Assembly (NCBI GenBank): GCA_027625915.1
Contig: JANTQA010000057.1
Location: forward strand, 6,572,001-6,636,000
Source: Anaeramoeba flamelloides
Lineage: Eukaryota; Metamonada; Anaeramoebidae
Direction of reading: 5' to 3'
DNA: 64,000 bases
The notes beneath the pieces are model-generated. The model was not told the DNA's origin. It saw only the letters and a list, made by a program, of their open reading frames with translations, and did not search any database. Positions within the stretch are counted from its first letter, which is position 1. Each line of letters starts with the position of its first letter. Shown here in pieces: positions 49,401 to 62,000 of the stretch. A program made the position numbers and the translations under genes.

Positions 49401-52400
49401 GGATTATTTTGGGATTTCTTTCTTCATTTTTTTTTTTTTTCCCTTGTGAATATTCTACTTTGTCTTTTTATGGATCTAATATCAGTAACATGTGAGTTTT
49501 TCCTTGATCTCTTCTTTTTCCCATATTTTCCGATTCAATGTTTTCTATTTCATCCATTTTTAAATCTTCAGCTAGATTGTAAAAGTCTAGTGATCTTAGT
49601 TTTTTGATCAAGTTAACTTTCCTTCTTTGAATCATATGTAAGGTGAGATCAATTCTATTTTCCAATTGAGTATGTCTAAAAATATTTGGTTTATTTTTTT
49701 TTGATACAAAATTGTTTTGAAATTTTTTTTGATTATTTTGATATCTATAGATATTACTATGGTAAAAACCTGTTATTCTAATGTTATTGAAACAGTAAAA
49801 ATGATTTTAGAAAAATAAGATTGGTTTCTATTGGAATTGTAAGTGGATCTTTAATAGGAGATCAAAATGAACATTGTTTTTTTTCTCAATATCCCTAAGA
49901 ATTTTGGTTTTTCAATTTTTAAGAAAATATATTGATTTATTAGATTTTCATACTGGATATCAACTATTCTTTGATGTTTATTATTCAACTTATTTCTGAT
50001 TTGTTATTTCAAGATAAATTATCAAAAATAATTGGTATTTGAAAAAAATGTTAGACACTTTTACAGAAACCAAGTTTATTATAAACTAAATTCAAAAAAA
50101 GATTAAAAAAAAAAAAAAAAAACTATCAACTTCTCCTATTTTCATTTTAATTAAGAACGAAAATATTTTTGAGGAAAAATTTTCAGCAACTTTTTTTTGA
50201 ATTCATTTTTTAACAATTTATTTTGATGACATATTTTTTTCAACAGTTTTTGAATATAAATTTTTTTACAATTATATTTTTGATCATGTATTATTTGCTT
50301 TTTTTCAAAAAAAATAATTGATAATCAAACAAGAAGAAATTTCAAATGAATATTTACTTTAGAATTCAATAAATTTTCATTAATGACAATGTGAGAGTAT
50401 GAGCCTTTAAACTTAAAATCTTATGGATTTTTATGTTGATACTAAAAGACATTATCTCAAATTTTCAGTAAATTACTTTTAACAACAAATTTTTACTGGT
50501 CATTTCAAAAATAGAGTCACTTTGGTTATTGATTATTATTTTTTTTTGAGTTTAATTGTATGTTAAAAGAAGGAATCAATTATATTTATTTTTGCTTGTG
50601 GGCAACTAAGCTAAATTTCAAAAATAGGGGTAGATTTTTCATCAGAAAAAAATTTGTTTAATTGTTTTTTTTTTGAATAATAATGTATTTTGCTAAAGTG
50701 CTTAGAGATAATAGCTAATATAGATTAATAAATAAAAATAGATTGTAATCATTTTATTTTTTGAAAGAAAAATTTGAAAAGAAAAATAATAATAATAATA
50801 AAGTTTGCCCCTAATTTTGAAATTTGGCTTATGTATCAATCAAGATATATAAGAGAAGAAATAAATCTTGTGTAATTAATATTTGATATTAAATTTTTTG
50901 ATAAACCAATTTTTGAATTATAATTTAACTTTTTCTTATAGTAGTTAGTTTTTTTGTTTAAATCTAAAAAAAAAAAAATAAGACATTCCAGTATACTTCA
51001 TCAATTTCAAAAAAAAAAAAATTATGAAATTTCAATAAAGAATCATCATTTTCTTTATCATTAACTAATGATAATCCAAATAATGATTCTTTATTTTGAA
51101 TAACATCAGATATATTAGATTTATTATTAGATTTTTTTCTGGAATTGTTTAAGTTTTTATATAATAACTACAGGGTTTCTAAAAAAGAAAATATCATATA
51201 GTGATGCTAATATTTCTTCACATTATTAATATGATTATTAAAACTTTGGCCTACAACAAATATTTTTCTTTAAAACTTTCAACATTTAAAAAAACAAGTC
51301 CAATTTAAAATTTTTATTTTTTTTTATTTAATTATTTGACTTACCAATTAAAAAAATAGGAAACTCTTATATTCAAGATAAAAATTCAAACTTTATTGGA
51401 ATTAATAAATTTTTTCAACCTGCTGGAGAATGTGAATTTTTGATATCAGAAATTTTTAATGATTTATTTGTTGAACCATTAAATAAATTTTCCAAACATA
51501 GACCAAAAAGGGGCGTTGGAAATTCAATAACAATATCCCTGACTTTAATGAAAAAAATATTTGAAAACAAACATAAAGCGGGAAGAATTATGCTTTTCCT
51601 TTCAGGACCTTCAACAATAGGAGATGGTAAAATAGTTAACTTAAATAGAAACAACCCAATTAGGTCACATTCTCAAATTATAAACGGTAAAGCAACATTT
51701 TCAAAAAACAGTCTCACATTTTATGAGAATTTAGCCCAACAAGCGGTATCAATTGGTGTTGTTGTTGATTTATTTGCTTGCAGTTTTGATCAGTGCGGTT
51801 GCTATGAATTAAATCCGTTGATTTCAAAAACTGGCGGTGAATTATTATTATCTGATGAGTTTGATCATGAGATTTTTAAGAATACCTTTTCAAAAGTATT
51901 TGAATTACAAAGTGATGATAATAATAATGAAAATGAAAATGATAATCATTTTTTAATGAAAAACGGGTTTATTTCAACAATAGAAATTGGTGTCACAAGG
52001 GAACTTTGCGTTCTTGGTGCAATTGGAAATTGTTGTTCTATTAGTCCTACTTCATCATCTTTTCATCCAAAGGTTTGTAATATTTAATATCTAAATATAA
52101 TTTATTATTTATTTTTTTTTACATTTTATCCTAGAATTTATTTAAAAAAACGGATTAAAATTTATATTTTATCAGTTTTTTTATTATTATTAAGAGAAAG
52201 GAGTAATGAAAGAAAATTATATCAAAATAAAAAAAAGAGAAGAAAAATAATTAAAATATTATAAAAAATAATAATATTATTTACATGACCAAATTAAAAA
52301 AAAACGCCGTTAGCTTTTCTATTGTCTTTTGTTTTTCCAAAATTTAAAAGAATTGAGTAAAATCAAAGATTTTTTTATATTCTTTTAAATTCTGGAAAAG

Positions 52401-54573
52401 TGCCGTTAGGTTTTCTTGATTTTTTAGAGATAAAACGAAAAATTAAAAAAATTTTCTTTTTATTTCTTAAATTAAAAAAAAATCACCGTTAGGTTTTCTT
52501 GAGGTTTAATGTTTATTTGGAAAATCGATAGATTTTCGTTAGGTTTTTTTGAGTTTTCTATTTATTTAGAAAATCAATAGATTTTCGTTAGGTTTTTTTT
52601 ACTTTTTGAAATAAACTGAAAATTTATTAAAATTTTCTGTTTATTTCTAAAAGTAAAAAAAACCTAGAACACTTCATAAATAAAATAGAAAACCTCAAAA
52701 AAACCTAGACACTAAACAAATAAAACAGAACCCCTCAAGAAAACTTAGGTGCTCTACGGTACTCTATGGCACTTCAAGACACTTTCTGTTAGGTTTTCTT
52801 TTTTATGTTTACGTTTATTTAGAAAATCACTGAATTTTTCTTGATTCTTTTAAATAGGAAACAAGTGCCTAACTTTTTTTTAATTTAAGAAATAAAAAGA
52901 AAATTTATTTAATTTTCGTTTTATTTCTTAAATTAAAAAAAAAACATCGACAAGCTATATGGACTTGACAACACGTACTCTAGAATTCATAAGAGGGTCA
53001 AAAACTAGATAGAAAGATTATCAATAATAAATATAAATTCCACAATCTTTGATTAATAATTGACATTCCACTGTCATTAGTTTTTTTTTAATTTAAAGGA
53101 ATTGAGCAAAATCAAAGATTTTACACAATTCTTTTAAAAAAAAAAAAAAAAAAAACTATACACTACCTCCAAAGAGTGGGGCACTAGGTACCCGAATTTA
53201 TATTTTTAAATAATATTAAGTATTTTTTATTTTCAATTTTAAATTCTTAATTTTTCTATATTACCTAAAGTCTTCGAACCATAAGAGCTTTGATTAAAAA
53301 TTCTCAACAAGAACAATAAATTTCATAATTTTGATTAATCATATTAAAGAATTTCTGTGTATTTTTTTCTAAGAATAAAACTTTTTCGTATTGCTTTTTA
53401 TCTAATATTTTTGATAATTTTTTTTCCCCCTTGATTCTGATAAATTTATATCTTTCACAATACCATATAAAATGATTTATGCTTTCATAATATTGAGATT
53501 AGTCTTTACAATTTTTACATTTATCCTTTTTTTTTGAATGTGTCATATCCAGATTTCTTTTTTAGTATTACAAATATCTATTTAATCCATTTTTAAAAGT
53601 TCGGACTTTTAGAAATATATTACTCGATTTAAATTTTAGATTAACAATTGTTTGTTCTTGTATACTAAAGAATATTGTTTTCCAATTTAGTAAACTCTTT
53701 TTCAAATAAAAGGGCACAAAAAATTTTAAGAATTATTCATAAATGAATCAAATTAATTGTAGTATCATTCTAAAATCTAAGAAACGCTTTAAAACATAAA
53801 AAAACACTCAACTGAATCTTTAAAACTCATTAAAACTAAACAATAAAAATTATAATTCAATATTTTAAAAATTGGTGTGCCCTTTTATTTGAAATGAGAA
53901 ATCTCGTTTTGTAAATTGTAATGAAAAAAATTATAAACCCAATAAAAACCTTTGAACAAGGCGAATTGGGAAAATGTTCTCAACATTTTATTGATAATTC
54001 TTTACACGTCAAACTTTTGTTCTTTAAAGTCTCATATTCAATATAAAGCCACAATTCATCTGGTATTTTGTTGGAATGTTTTTTCTTTATTTCTCTTTTC
54101 TTTGTTCCATGCATCAATCCAATAATGGTCTTTCTTAATTCCTATTTCTAACTCATTCGAAATCAAACTTAAACTGTTTCAGTTTATACACAGGTAGATT
54201 ATTTCCAAATTGGTTTTTTCTGATCTTGCTTTTTCATTTTCCAACTGTTCAATATCCAAAAATAAAAAAAGCAAAAAATGAAAAAATGAATAATTAAAAT
54301 GAAAATCACCAATAAGTAATTCTCTTATTAACAATCAAATTCGATGATATTGACTATTTGAGAGGTGTGCCCTTTTGTTTGAAAAATAGTTTATTTTAAT
54401 TGAGAAAAAATTTTTGAAATCAAAATATTTTTTCAGTCAAAGTGGATAAGTTTTATTGAAGAAATAGAATGAATTCTATAAGTTTTATAATTATTCTTCC
54501 CCAAATAAAATTTTCAATTTGTCGATCAGGATCTTTTTTTCTCAAAATAACTTTTCAATTTTTTCTAATTTTG

Positions 54574-54612
<39 letters not shown>

Positions 54613-56303
54613 GTTAAAAAGTAAATTTGAAAAAAAAAAATGTTTGAAACTCCAATTTAAGTTTAAGAAAATTGGGAATTTGGAAAAAGTCAAAAAGGAA
54701 ATTTAGAAAAAGTCTGAAAAATCTTATTATCAACAATTTTAATTTTCAAAATAACTTTAGAAATTTTGCAGGAGACTTTCCAATGAAAGGGGTCCAAAAT
54801 TTTTTTTACAATTGTTTTTTGAAAAATTTATAGTTTGTTAAGGTATTTTTTTTAATGAATATCAACTCTAATCTGAAGGTTAATATTTCTCTTATTTCTA
54901 ATCAATCGTGTATTTAGTTGATTCTTAATAAAAATTGTGATTTGTTCATTTTTGGCTGGACCTACATGAGTGAAATGGAGTTTAATTTGCAAAATAAATT
55001 ATTTTATTTCAAATTTGTTGCCAAAAAAGTAATATATATTTATATATAAAAACACCCCAACATTGACAGATACACTTGTTTAAAATTTTCTTGATTTGAT
55101 ATTCATTTTTTTATTATGTAAACGATGTAAATTCTTTTTTGTATGTAATTCTAAATTTAGAGCTTTTACAATATATTGGTTATATTCTATTCTTTGTGCA
55201 AAATATTTTTTTGAATAATCCAAAATAAAAAAATAAAAAAATAAAAAAATAATTCATACTAATATAATACTAATATCTCTTTATAAACATCAAAATATAT
55301 GATTTTTTTTTTTTTTTTCCAGAATGTGATTGGGCAAGGTAAAACAAATGTTTGGCAAGCCAATGGAATAAACGATCAGACAACACTATCATTTTATTTT
55401 TCTGTACTGAGTACACAAAAAAACCCAATACCAAAAACAAGAATTGGATTGATCCAATTTAAAACAAGGTGGAAGGATTCCTTGGGAAATATTCATTTAC
55501 GTGTTTTAACTTCTCCACATTATTTTTCAGATTTTTCACAACAGGAAACTCTAAATTTATCCTTTGATCAAGAATTAAGCGCGGTAATTATGTCAAGAAT
55601 GGCTGTCGAAAGAACAAAAAAAAAAACATATTCTTCTGTAATCAAATGGCTAGATAAATCAACAATAAAATTTTGTAGAAAGGTCTCAAATTTTACTTTA
55701 GATAAGGCCGAAAGTTTTAAAATATCAAAAGAATTTTCACTTTTCCCACAATTTATGTTTTATTTGAGAAGAAGTAAATTTGTAAAAATTTTCGGGCATA
55801 GCCCAGATGAAACGACTTTTTATAATCATTTTTTATATCGAGAAAACACAACAAATTCCATTTTAATGTTCCAGCCTTCAATTATATCATATTCCCTCAA
55901 CTCCACACCTAAGCCAGTGCTACTCGAGATGGATTCAATTAAAAAGGATAATATTTTGCTATTAGATGAATATTTTGTAGTTTTAATTTTGATCGGAAAA
56001 CAAATTGCAGAGTGGATCAAAAGTGGATATCACGAAATGGAAGAATATTCCTATTTAAAGGAAATAATTGAAGCTCCTCAAATAGAAGCAGACAGATTGA
56101 TTAAAAATAGATTCCTTTACCCTAGATATATTAAATGTGATCAAAATTCAAGTCAGTCGAGATTCCTAATTTCAAAAACCAATCCTAATACACCATCATC
56201 CCAAAATGGATACCAAAACCAAGATTTGCATTCCCTTACCGATGATATAAACTTTAATCAATTTATTAAGCAATTAATTCAAATTGTCGTCGAAGAAGAT
56301 TAA
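46438..56303 (+). CDS. SEC23: COPII coat subunit SEC23 (three exons)
   Basis: Exons 46438-47059, 51360-52072 and 55323-56303 join in frame (phases 1 and 0) to give 771 residues, close to the 765 of human SEC23A. The start MSFYTLEEQLGTRFSWN matches the family start. The zinc ribbon has Cys56, Cys59, Cys78 and Cys81 (CVNC and CPFC). The trunk (VVDLCTTEKELKALKESI, LIGLITVG), beta-sandwich, helical domain (FDQELSAVIMSRMAVERT) and gelsolin-like C-terminus follow. SSQSRFLISKTNP near the end carries the conserved Arg finger that stimulates Sar1 GTP hydrolysis. Family role: with SEC24 it forms the inner COPII coat that drives vesicle budding at ER exit sites. No coding gap remains at either splice. 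An Asn/Glu-rich insert (about residues 405-415) is lineage-specific. Confidence 0.95.
47749..48517. mobile_element. MITE-like element, TTAA-bounded family, copy 2 (769 bp)
   Basis: TTAAGGGATTAGCGTC stands at the left, and the right end read in reverse complement is identical over those 16 bases. After that the arms follow the left and right ends of copy 1 (8477-9240) in the opposite orientation. It lies wholly inside SEC23 intron 1. It has no transposase frame. Confidence 0.8.
49270..49680 (-). pseudogene. Antisense coding-like fragment in SEC23 intron 1
   Basis: On the minus strand, about 68 codons ending at 49468 read as a plausible acidic/basic helical protein (for example KLRSLDFYNLAEDLKMDEI). 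There is no ATG at the beginning, but an acceptor-like TTTTAG precedes it. After a poly-A tract, a second frame reads RQFDGKTILPKLEIISKQ. I recognise no family. It could be a remnant of an inserted gene or an exon of an undetected nested gene. Confidence 0.3.
52290..52960. repeat. Degenerate tract of GTTAGGTTTTCTTGA-type motifs
   Basis: The motif 'gttaggttttcttga' and its reverse complement 'tcaagaaaaccta' recur many times, alternating with 'tttatttagaaaatcaatag' and 'ctgtttatttct' blocks. The same vocabulary appears at about 43780-44300. Mixed orientations suggest nested hairpin elements or a decayed satellite. Confidence 0.55.
54720..55005 (-). repeat. Dispersed repeat F, copy 2
   Basis: Reverse-complement match to 23140-23420, clearest at both ends of the unit. 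It lies inside SEC23 intron 2. Confidence 0.55.
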
Positions 56304-56824
56304 TTAATTGTATGATAACTATCTATTTATCTATATATCATAATTGATATATTTTCGGATATCATATTTTGTTAATGTGTATGTCTGTATACGTTTATAA
56401 TCTCTTTTAGAATAAAATAAAGTGAAAATAACAAAAGTGAAAAATTTGAAGAAAATAATCAATAAAAATCCAATATAAATATTTTTTATTGTTCAGTCTT
56501 GAATTTTAAAGAATTATTATAATCCTTTATATGAATTAAATTTATAGTGTAATGGTTTTCAAAATGATAATATTCATGTTTCAAGAAGAATTATTTTTAC
56601 ATAGTCTAAAATTCAATATTTTTTCCACACGTCTAAAACAATTAAAAGAATCACAATAATACAATTTCCTTCAAATTGGGAAAAATTTTGCTTTTTGTAA
56701 AGTATTTTAATCATTTTTTAATCTTTTAGTTTTTTACTTTCCTTTTAGTTTTTCAATTACACAATTTGTTTCGTTCGATTAAAAATTTTTTCGATTGATA
56801 GATATTATGTTAAAATGGAGTTCT

Positions 56825-57130
56825 TTTTAAATAGAAGAACTCAAATAAGATTAGTGAATGGTATCTAACCTTAGATCGATCAATAATTGTCAATAGAATT
56901 TAAACAAATTTACTAATGTATTTTTTTGTTTTGCTCTCTTTTCAAATTTTTAACACACCCTAGTTTTATTTGTATTGATGATTATTTATTTTTTGTTTTG
57001 GGAGTATTGTAATTTATAAATGATTGCTAACATCTTGAATAGTAAAGGGTTCTAATTTGGTATTTATTCTTGAATTGATTTAATAGTACTTTTTTTTTCA
57101 AAAATTGAATTTTGGCTTTTTAGGTAATTA
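56825..57130 (-). repeat. Dispersed repeat G, copy 2
   Basis: An inverted match to 44330-44640, about 500 bp beyond the SEC23 stop codon. Confidence 0.7.
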
Positions 57131-57214
57131 TTTCCTACCTGTATATCTCCCTTAGCATCCCAAATAAACTAAAAACATTTCCAAAAGAATCTTAATTTGA
57201 AATGTTATCAAAGA

Positions 57215-57515
57215 ATTATAAGATATAGAATTGATAAACAATTATCTTAGAAAGAAAATTTTCTAATTAAAAATTGTATAGTTACTTACAATAAAAAAAT
57301 AACTTGAAAAAAATTTTCAAACATCGGGAAAAAATTTAGTTGTTATTAGTGATTTTATTATTTTTTCAAATTTTGTCAAAATAAATTTTTTTTTTTTTTT
57401 TTGAAAAGTTTGTCTAGACATCAAAAACCTCTTAGTTTTAACGATTAAAACACTTCATACTTTACTGGAAATATTTTTGGGGACCTTTGCACCCCAAAAT
57501 TGCCTAAAATGCTTA
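57215..57515 (+). repeat. Dispersed repeat B, copy 2
   Basis: A direct match to 34735-35010, ending in the same 'gggg(a/c)cctt(t)(g/a)caccccaa' block. Confidence 0.7.
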
Positions 57516-59069
57516 ATTAAATAATTTATTCATTACAAAAGTTATTTTGACATCACAGAGAAAATTTGTTTTGTCTACTGATTACCATCCAATATCAATA
57601 TCTATATTTGATTCTAAATAATTTAAAAATAAAAAAAAATATAAATTAAATTTGAAAAAAAAATAATAGTTTTTTTCATTATAAAATTTGGAAATTTTTT
57701 CAACAAAGATTTTTTTTCAATTTTATGTGATTTGGCCAATAGTCCAAGTCAGATCAATAATTGATTTTTTTTTATTAATTTTTATACTATTTTTTAATTT
57801 TTGACTTTTTAAAATCTAGTCATAAAATAAACAATATTTTTGAATTAGAGACCATATATCAGAACTTATTTAACAAGATCTGGATTAATTTATTAAAGAA
57901 AAATCCAAATTTCGCAAATATATTATTCAAATTTTTACCAATAACAAAATGCAATAAAAAAAATTTGGTTTCGGAGATTATTTTATTATCTTGGAATAAT
58001 ATTTTAAAGTTATTTTTTTATTTAATTTTACAAATTTAGATATAATTATTTTATTGATTTTAAAGTATTTTATATTTGTTTAATTCCAATATTTAATAAA
58101 TGAAATTATTTTACAATTTTTTTTTTTTTTTGTTTTTCAATTTTTTTTCTATTGCTTAAATAAAAGTTTTAGAAAATTAATCATATTAAAAATTTAATTT
58201 TGACCTAAAGAAATAAATTTCATTTTTCTCTTGATTGGATATTTATTGAAATTTTTTCTAAAACAAAAAATTAATTTTTTTAAGTAATTTATTTTTTTAA
58301 TTATTTTTTTTATCATAAAATTAGCAACATTGTTTGGCGGTTATTATTAATAAATCAATGTATTGGGTTTTTAATTACTATTGCTGTAATAAATTTTCTG
58401 ATTTTACAAATTAAAATTAAAATAAAAATCTTTACAAAAAATGTAACAATGAATAATTATTATTTTTTTTTCCAATTTCAAAAAAAAATCAATAATTTAA
58501 CTACTTTATCTTTGAACTATTTTGACTTTTTATTATAATTCAAATATGGATTAAAGACAAATAAGAAAATTAATATATTAGTGGATCAATATCATTTTAA
58601 ATCTTTTTTTAAAAATTTTATGAAATTTAGGCAAATCCGGGGTGCTAAGGGATATATATATATATATATATATATAGGGGAGAATTTCTCTAAATTTTCA
58701 ATTTTATTTTAAAAATTTAGTTTCTTTATCCTAAATAAAAATTTAGGAATTCGGGTAAAAGATTGGTTAATAACCCCTCCCTTAAATAATAAATAAAAAA
58801 AAATTAGTTTCTTTTTTTTTTATTGTTGAGCAGAGGTGATTCAACAAAATTACCTCATATTTGCCTGAAACTCTAAAATTGTATTTAGGGTTTTTTTATC
58901 CTAACTGTAATGTAAGCAGGATTACAGCTCAAAGGATATCTTTTCTTTAAAAAATGAAAAGAATAAATTATTTCGGAAAAAAGACAAGAAAAAGAGAAAG
59001 AAAAGCAAGAAATGAAAGAGTCAAAAAATAATCAAAAAATTAGTTTCTTTTTAAATAAAATAACTTTTT

Positions 59070-62000
59070 TTAGTATTTTTGTAATGTTATTCTAGAGATC
59101 TTGTTTTTCACTTTTTTCCTTTTCAATCGCTTTAATTGTTCCAATAAATCTGAACATTCATTTAATTGGTAATAATCAACTGCATCTTCTAATTCATCAT
59201 AAATTAAGTCCATGTTATAACCCTGAGTATACATTAATTCAATTCTATTTGTATAAAAATATTTGAATAAAATTTTCAAACTTTCACTAGACTTGCCAGT
59301 GTAATCTCTAATTTTTTGAATTTCTTTTTCCTTTTCATTTAAATTCTCAAACATATCCCTAAACAACCCAGATCTTGTTAATAATATTAATTTATGAATT
59401 GGAATGTTTTCAAAAAATATGTTCCCTTCCTTATTATTATTTTTTTTCTTCACTGCAATGGCAAAATCTTTTAATTTTTCACTATGAAATAATTTTAATA
59501 AATCCTTTTTTAAGGAATTTTTTGGTGGGGGGAAATGTAAATTTAATGAATTAAAAATTTTTTCAATTGTTTTTGCGTTTGAATACTCATCTAAATATAC
59601 CCATTTTAAAAAAATATCAATTTCTTTTTTTGAAAATTCTTTTTTTGTTATTATATTCAGAATTTCATTCAATTTCAAATTTGTTCTCAATTCTAAAATT
59701 AATTTATGAACTGGGATCTTAACTTCTTCCAAATTTTTCTTATTTTTTATAATTATTTGAGAATCGAAATATTTTTGTGATTTGAACAGATTTTCAAAAT
59801 CGCGATAAAGGCTATTTTTATATTTTGGATATATAAAAATTGTCTTTGTTCCACATTGAATTTCAAAATTGTTTTCGGTTGATCTTGTTGAAAATTTTTG
59901 ATTAAAGAATGGAAGATTAATTTTTAGTGGTTTATCCCAAAATGTATGATTTTTATGCTCATCAGTTGGATGTTTGTCAATGTCAAAGTTACATCCATAC
60001 AATTCATTTTCAGAAGTTAATAAAAGAATAGTTGGATCTCCTCCATTAATTTTTATTACTTTTTTATCTTTAAATTGTTCCATTCTAGTAAAATAATATT
60101 TTTCTTCCCCAAGGCCGTTAAACCTCCCAGGTCCACAGGTGTACACTTCCCCTTCTTTCGTTATTAAAAGTGACTGGTAAGGGTAAACATAAATATCCAA
60201 AACATCAGATACTTCAAATTCGAAATTAGTTACTTGCTTTGGGGTGCTTATTTGATCTCTGTTTCCAGTGCCTAACCCACCGCCTTGATTGTCACCACAA
60301 ACATACAATTCATTTTCTTCAGTAATGAAAAACATATTAGAAGCCTGGACACCGCCAAATGCTCTACTAACTTTTGAAAAGATAAAAACAGGGGGGTTCT
60401 TTGATTCTGTATTTGTTCCGTCACCAAGACCACCTTTTTAATAGATTAGAAAAATTAATTATATTTTGATTTTTTTTTTGAAAAGAGAAAATACATTAAA
60501 AAGTTTTTGCAATTGTTTTTTTATCGAGTTATTTCATTAAATAATAAAAGCCGCTTATTTTTGAAGAAGAAAAAAAAAAAAAAAACATATTTGAACTTGG
60601 TATTTGAGGACTATCTAAAATAATGCTATTATTAGTATCTGTGGTGGGACAATATGAGTCAAAATATTGTTGAGCTATTCCCTTGATCTCTTTAGATACA
60701 GAAGAACTATTTAATATTGAAAATATAGGAATTTGAAATTTTGCCTCATCGAATTCTTAATTGTAAGTTGTCCCTGAAAACCCAAAACCAAACTATTATT
60801 GACAAGACTTGATTTTTTCAAAGTTTTTTATTAGAAACTAGATAACACTTGCCTTAGAAGAATATTTGTTATGCTTTGTTTTGGGCTCCAGTGGATCAAA
60901 ATATTTATGTTCAGTGTATAAGACTTGTATCAAATTAAAATATTGTTTTGTTTTTTTTTATTCTTCTTGTTGTTTCAAGACAAGATCCAATCCAATATTA
61001 AATATTATATCCAAGTTTAATTTAATTTTGAATGTTAATTCTTTTATATTTTGAGAAAATTTTAAATTATTAATATAAACTAAATTTTATAATAAATGGC
61101 CCAATTTTTATTTACTTTTATTTTACTTTTTTTTTATTTTATTTTTAGATGAAAAACAAATATTTCTAGAGTATATAGAACTAAATATTAAAATAGTAAT
61201 TTTTTTATTATAATAGATAACTTCAATTTATAAAAATATTTATTATTTAAAATTTGATTTTTAATGGGCCAATGATTTTGAAATATAGTTTAATTTGTTT
61301 AGCTTTATTAGTTTAATTTTACCAATTTTTTTCGAAATTTTTTTATTTTTTACAAAAATTTTTTACAAAAACTTTGTTCTCTATTTTTTGAGTGAAATTT
61401 TTCGCTTTGACTGTTCATTTTTAGAATTTCTTTTTTAATTGTAGAACTTTCAGAAACCAGTGTAATATTTAATTAGGGTTGATTGTCCATTTCTTTGATC
61501 ATTTTATGTGCAAAATTTCTTGAAAAAAGAAGCATAGTTTTTTATTTTGAAAGATGAGTTTACCAAGTCTGTATGTGCTCTGGTGGGGTTATTTTGACAA
61601 CACTAGGGATCGTACTTTTAAATATTAATTTTGGTAATTTTTTTTTTAATAGAATCTCAACTCAAAAAATAGAAACCAAAAAACTATTACCGTTTGGGGA
61701 AAAAAGGGAAACGAGGGAAAAAAAAATTAACACGTTTTTAATTGGTTACTTTCCTGAAAATGAAAAGTAAAATCAATTAATAGAAGAAACCAATTAAATC
61801 CAAAGAATAATCCATTATATTATTTTCAATCAACTCAACAAAAACAATTTAAACCAACTTTATATTATCAAAATCGTTAGAGTGGTTTTGGAGATCTCAA
61901 AAATAGTTAATTTTTTCAAAACATTGTTAATAATTGATTTTATTTTTCATTCTCAGGATTCTGTGAATCTATTAAATGTTCACAATTAAAAATCGTGTTG

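Larger units (their letters stand above)
47060..51359 (+). other. SEC23 intron 1 (4,300 bp)
   Basis: Donor GTAAGG and acceptor AAATAG. The join gives RI-R-NSYIQ leading to FFQPAGECEFLISEIFNDLF, in line with the family. It contains a poly-T tract after the donor, a complete TTAA-bounded element (47749-48517), a GATC-motif patch (48890-49010) and an antisense coding-like stretch (49270-49680). The remaining open frames look like chance. Confidence 0.9.
52073..55322 (+). other. SEC23 intron 2 (3,250 bp)
   Basis: Donor GTTTGT and a polypyrimidine tract ending TTTCCAG. The phase-0 join of FHPK to NVIGQGKTNVWQANG matches the family. It contains a tract of short recurring motifs (52290-52960), repeat F copy 2 (54720-55005) and a T run at about 54580-54609. 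No coding sequence seen. Confidence 0.9.
56304..59069. other. 2.8-kb intergenic region between convergent genes
   Basis: It lies between the 3' ends of SEC23 and the RCC1-BTB gene. No gene seen. It contains repeat G copy 2, repeat B copy 2 and an (AT)n run at about 58653-58674. Confidence 0.65.

Noticed and set aside
51440-52087. Stand-alone 215-residue protein starting at 51440
   Set aside because: Its first codon is TTG and it is the middle of SEC23; the true exon runs 51360-52072 and the last residues are read-through into intron 2.
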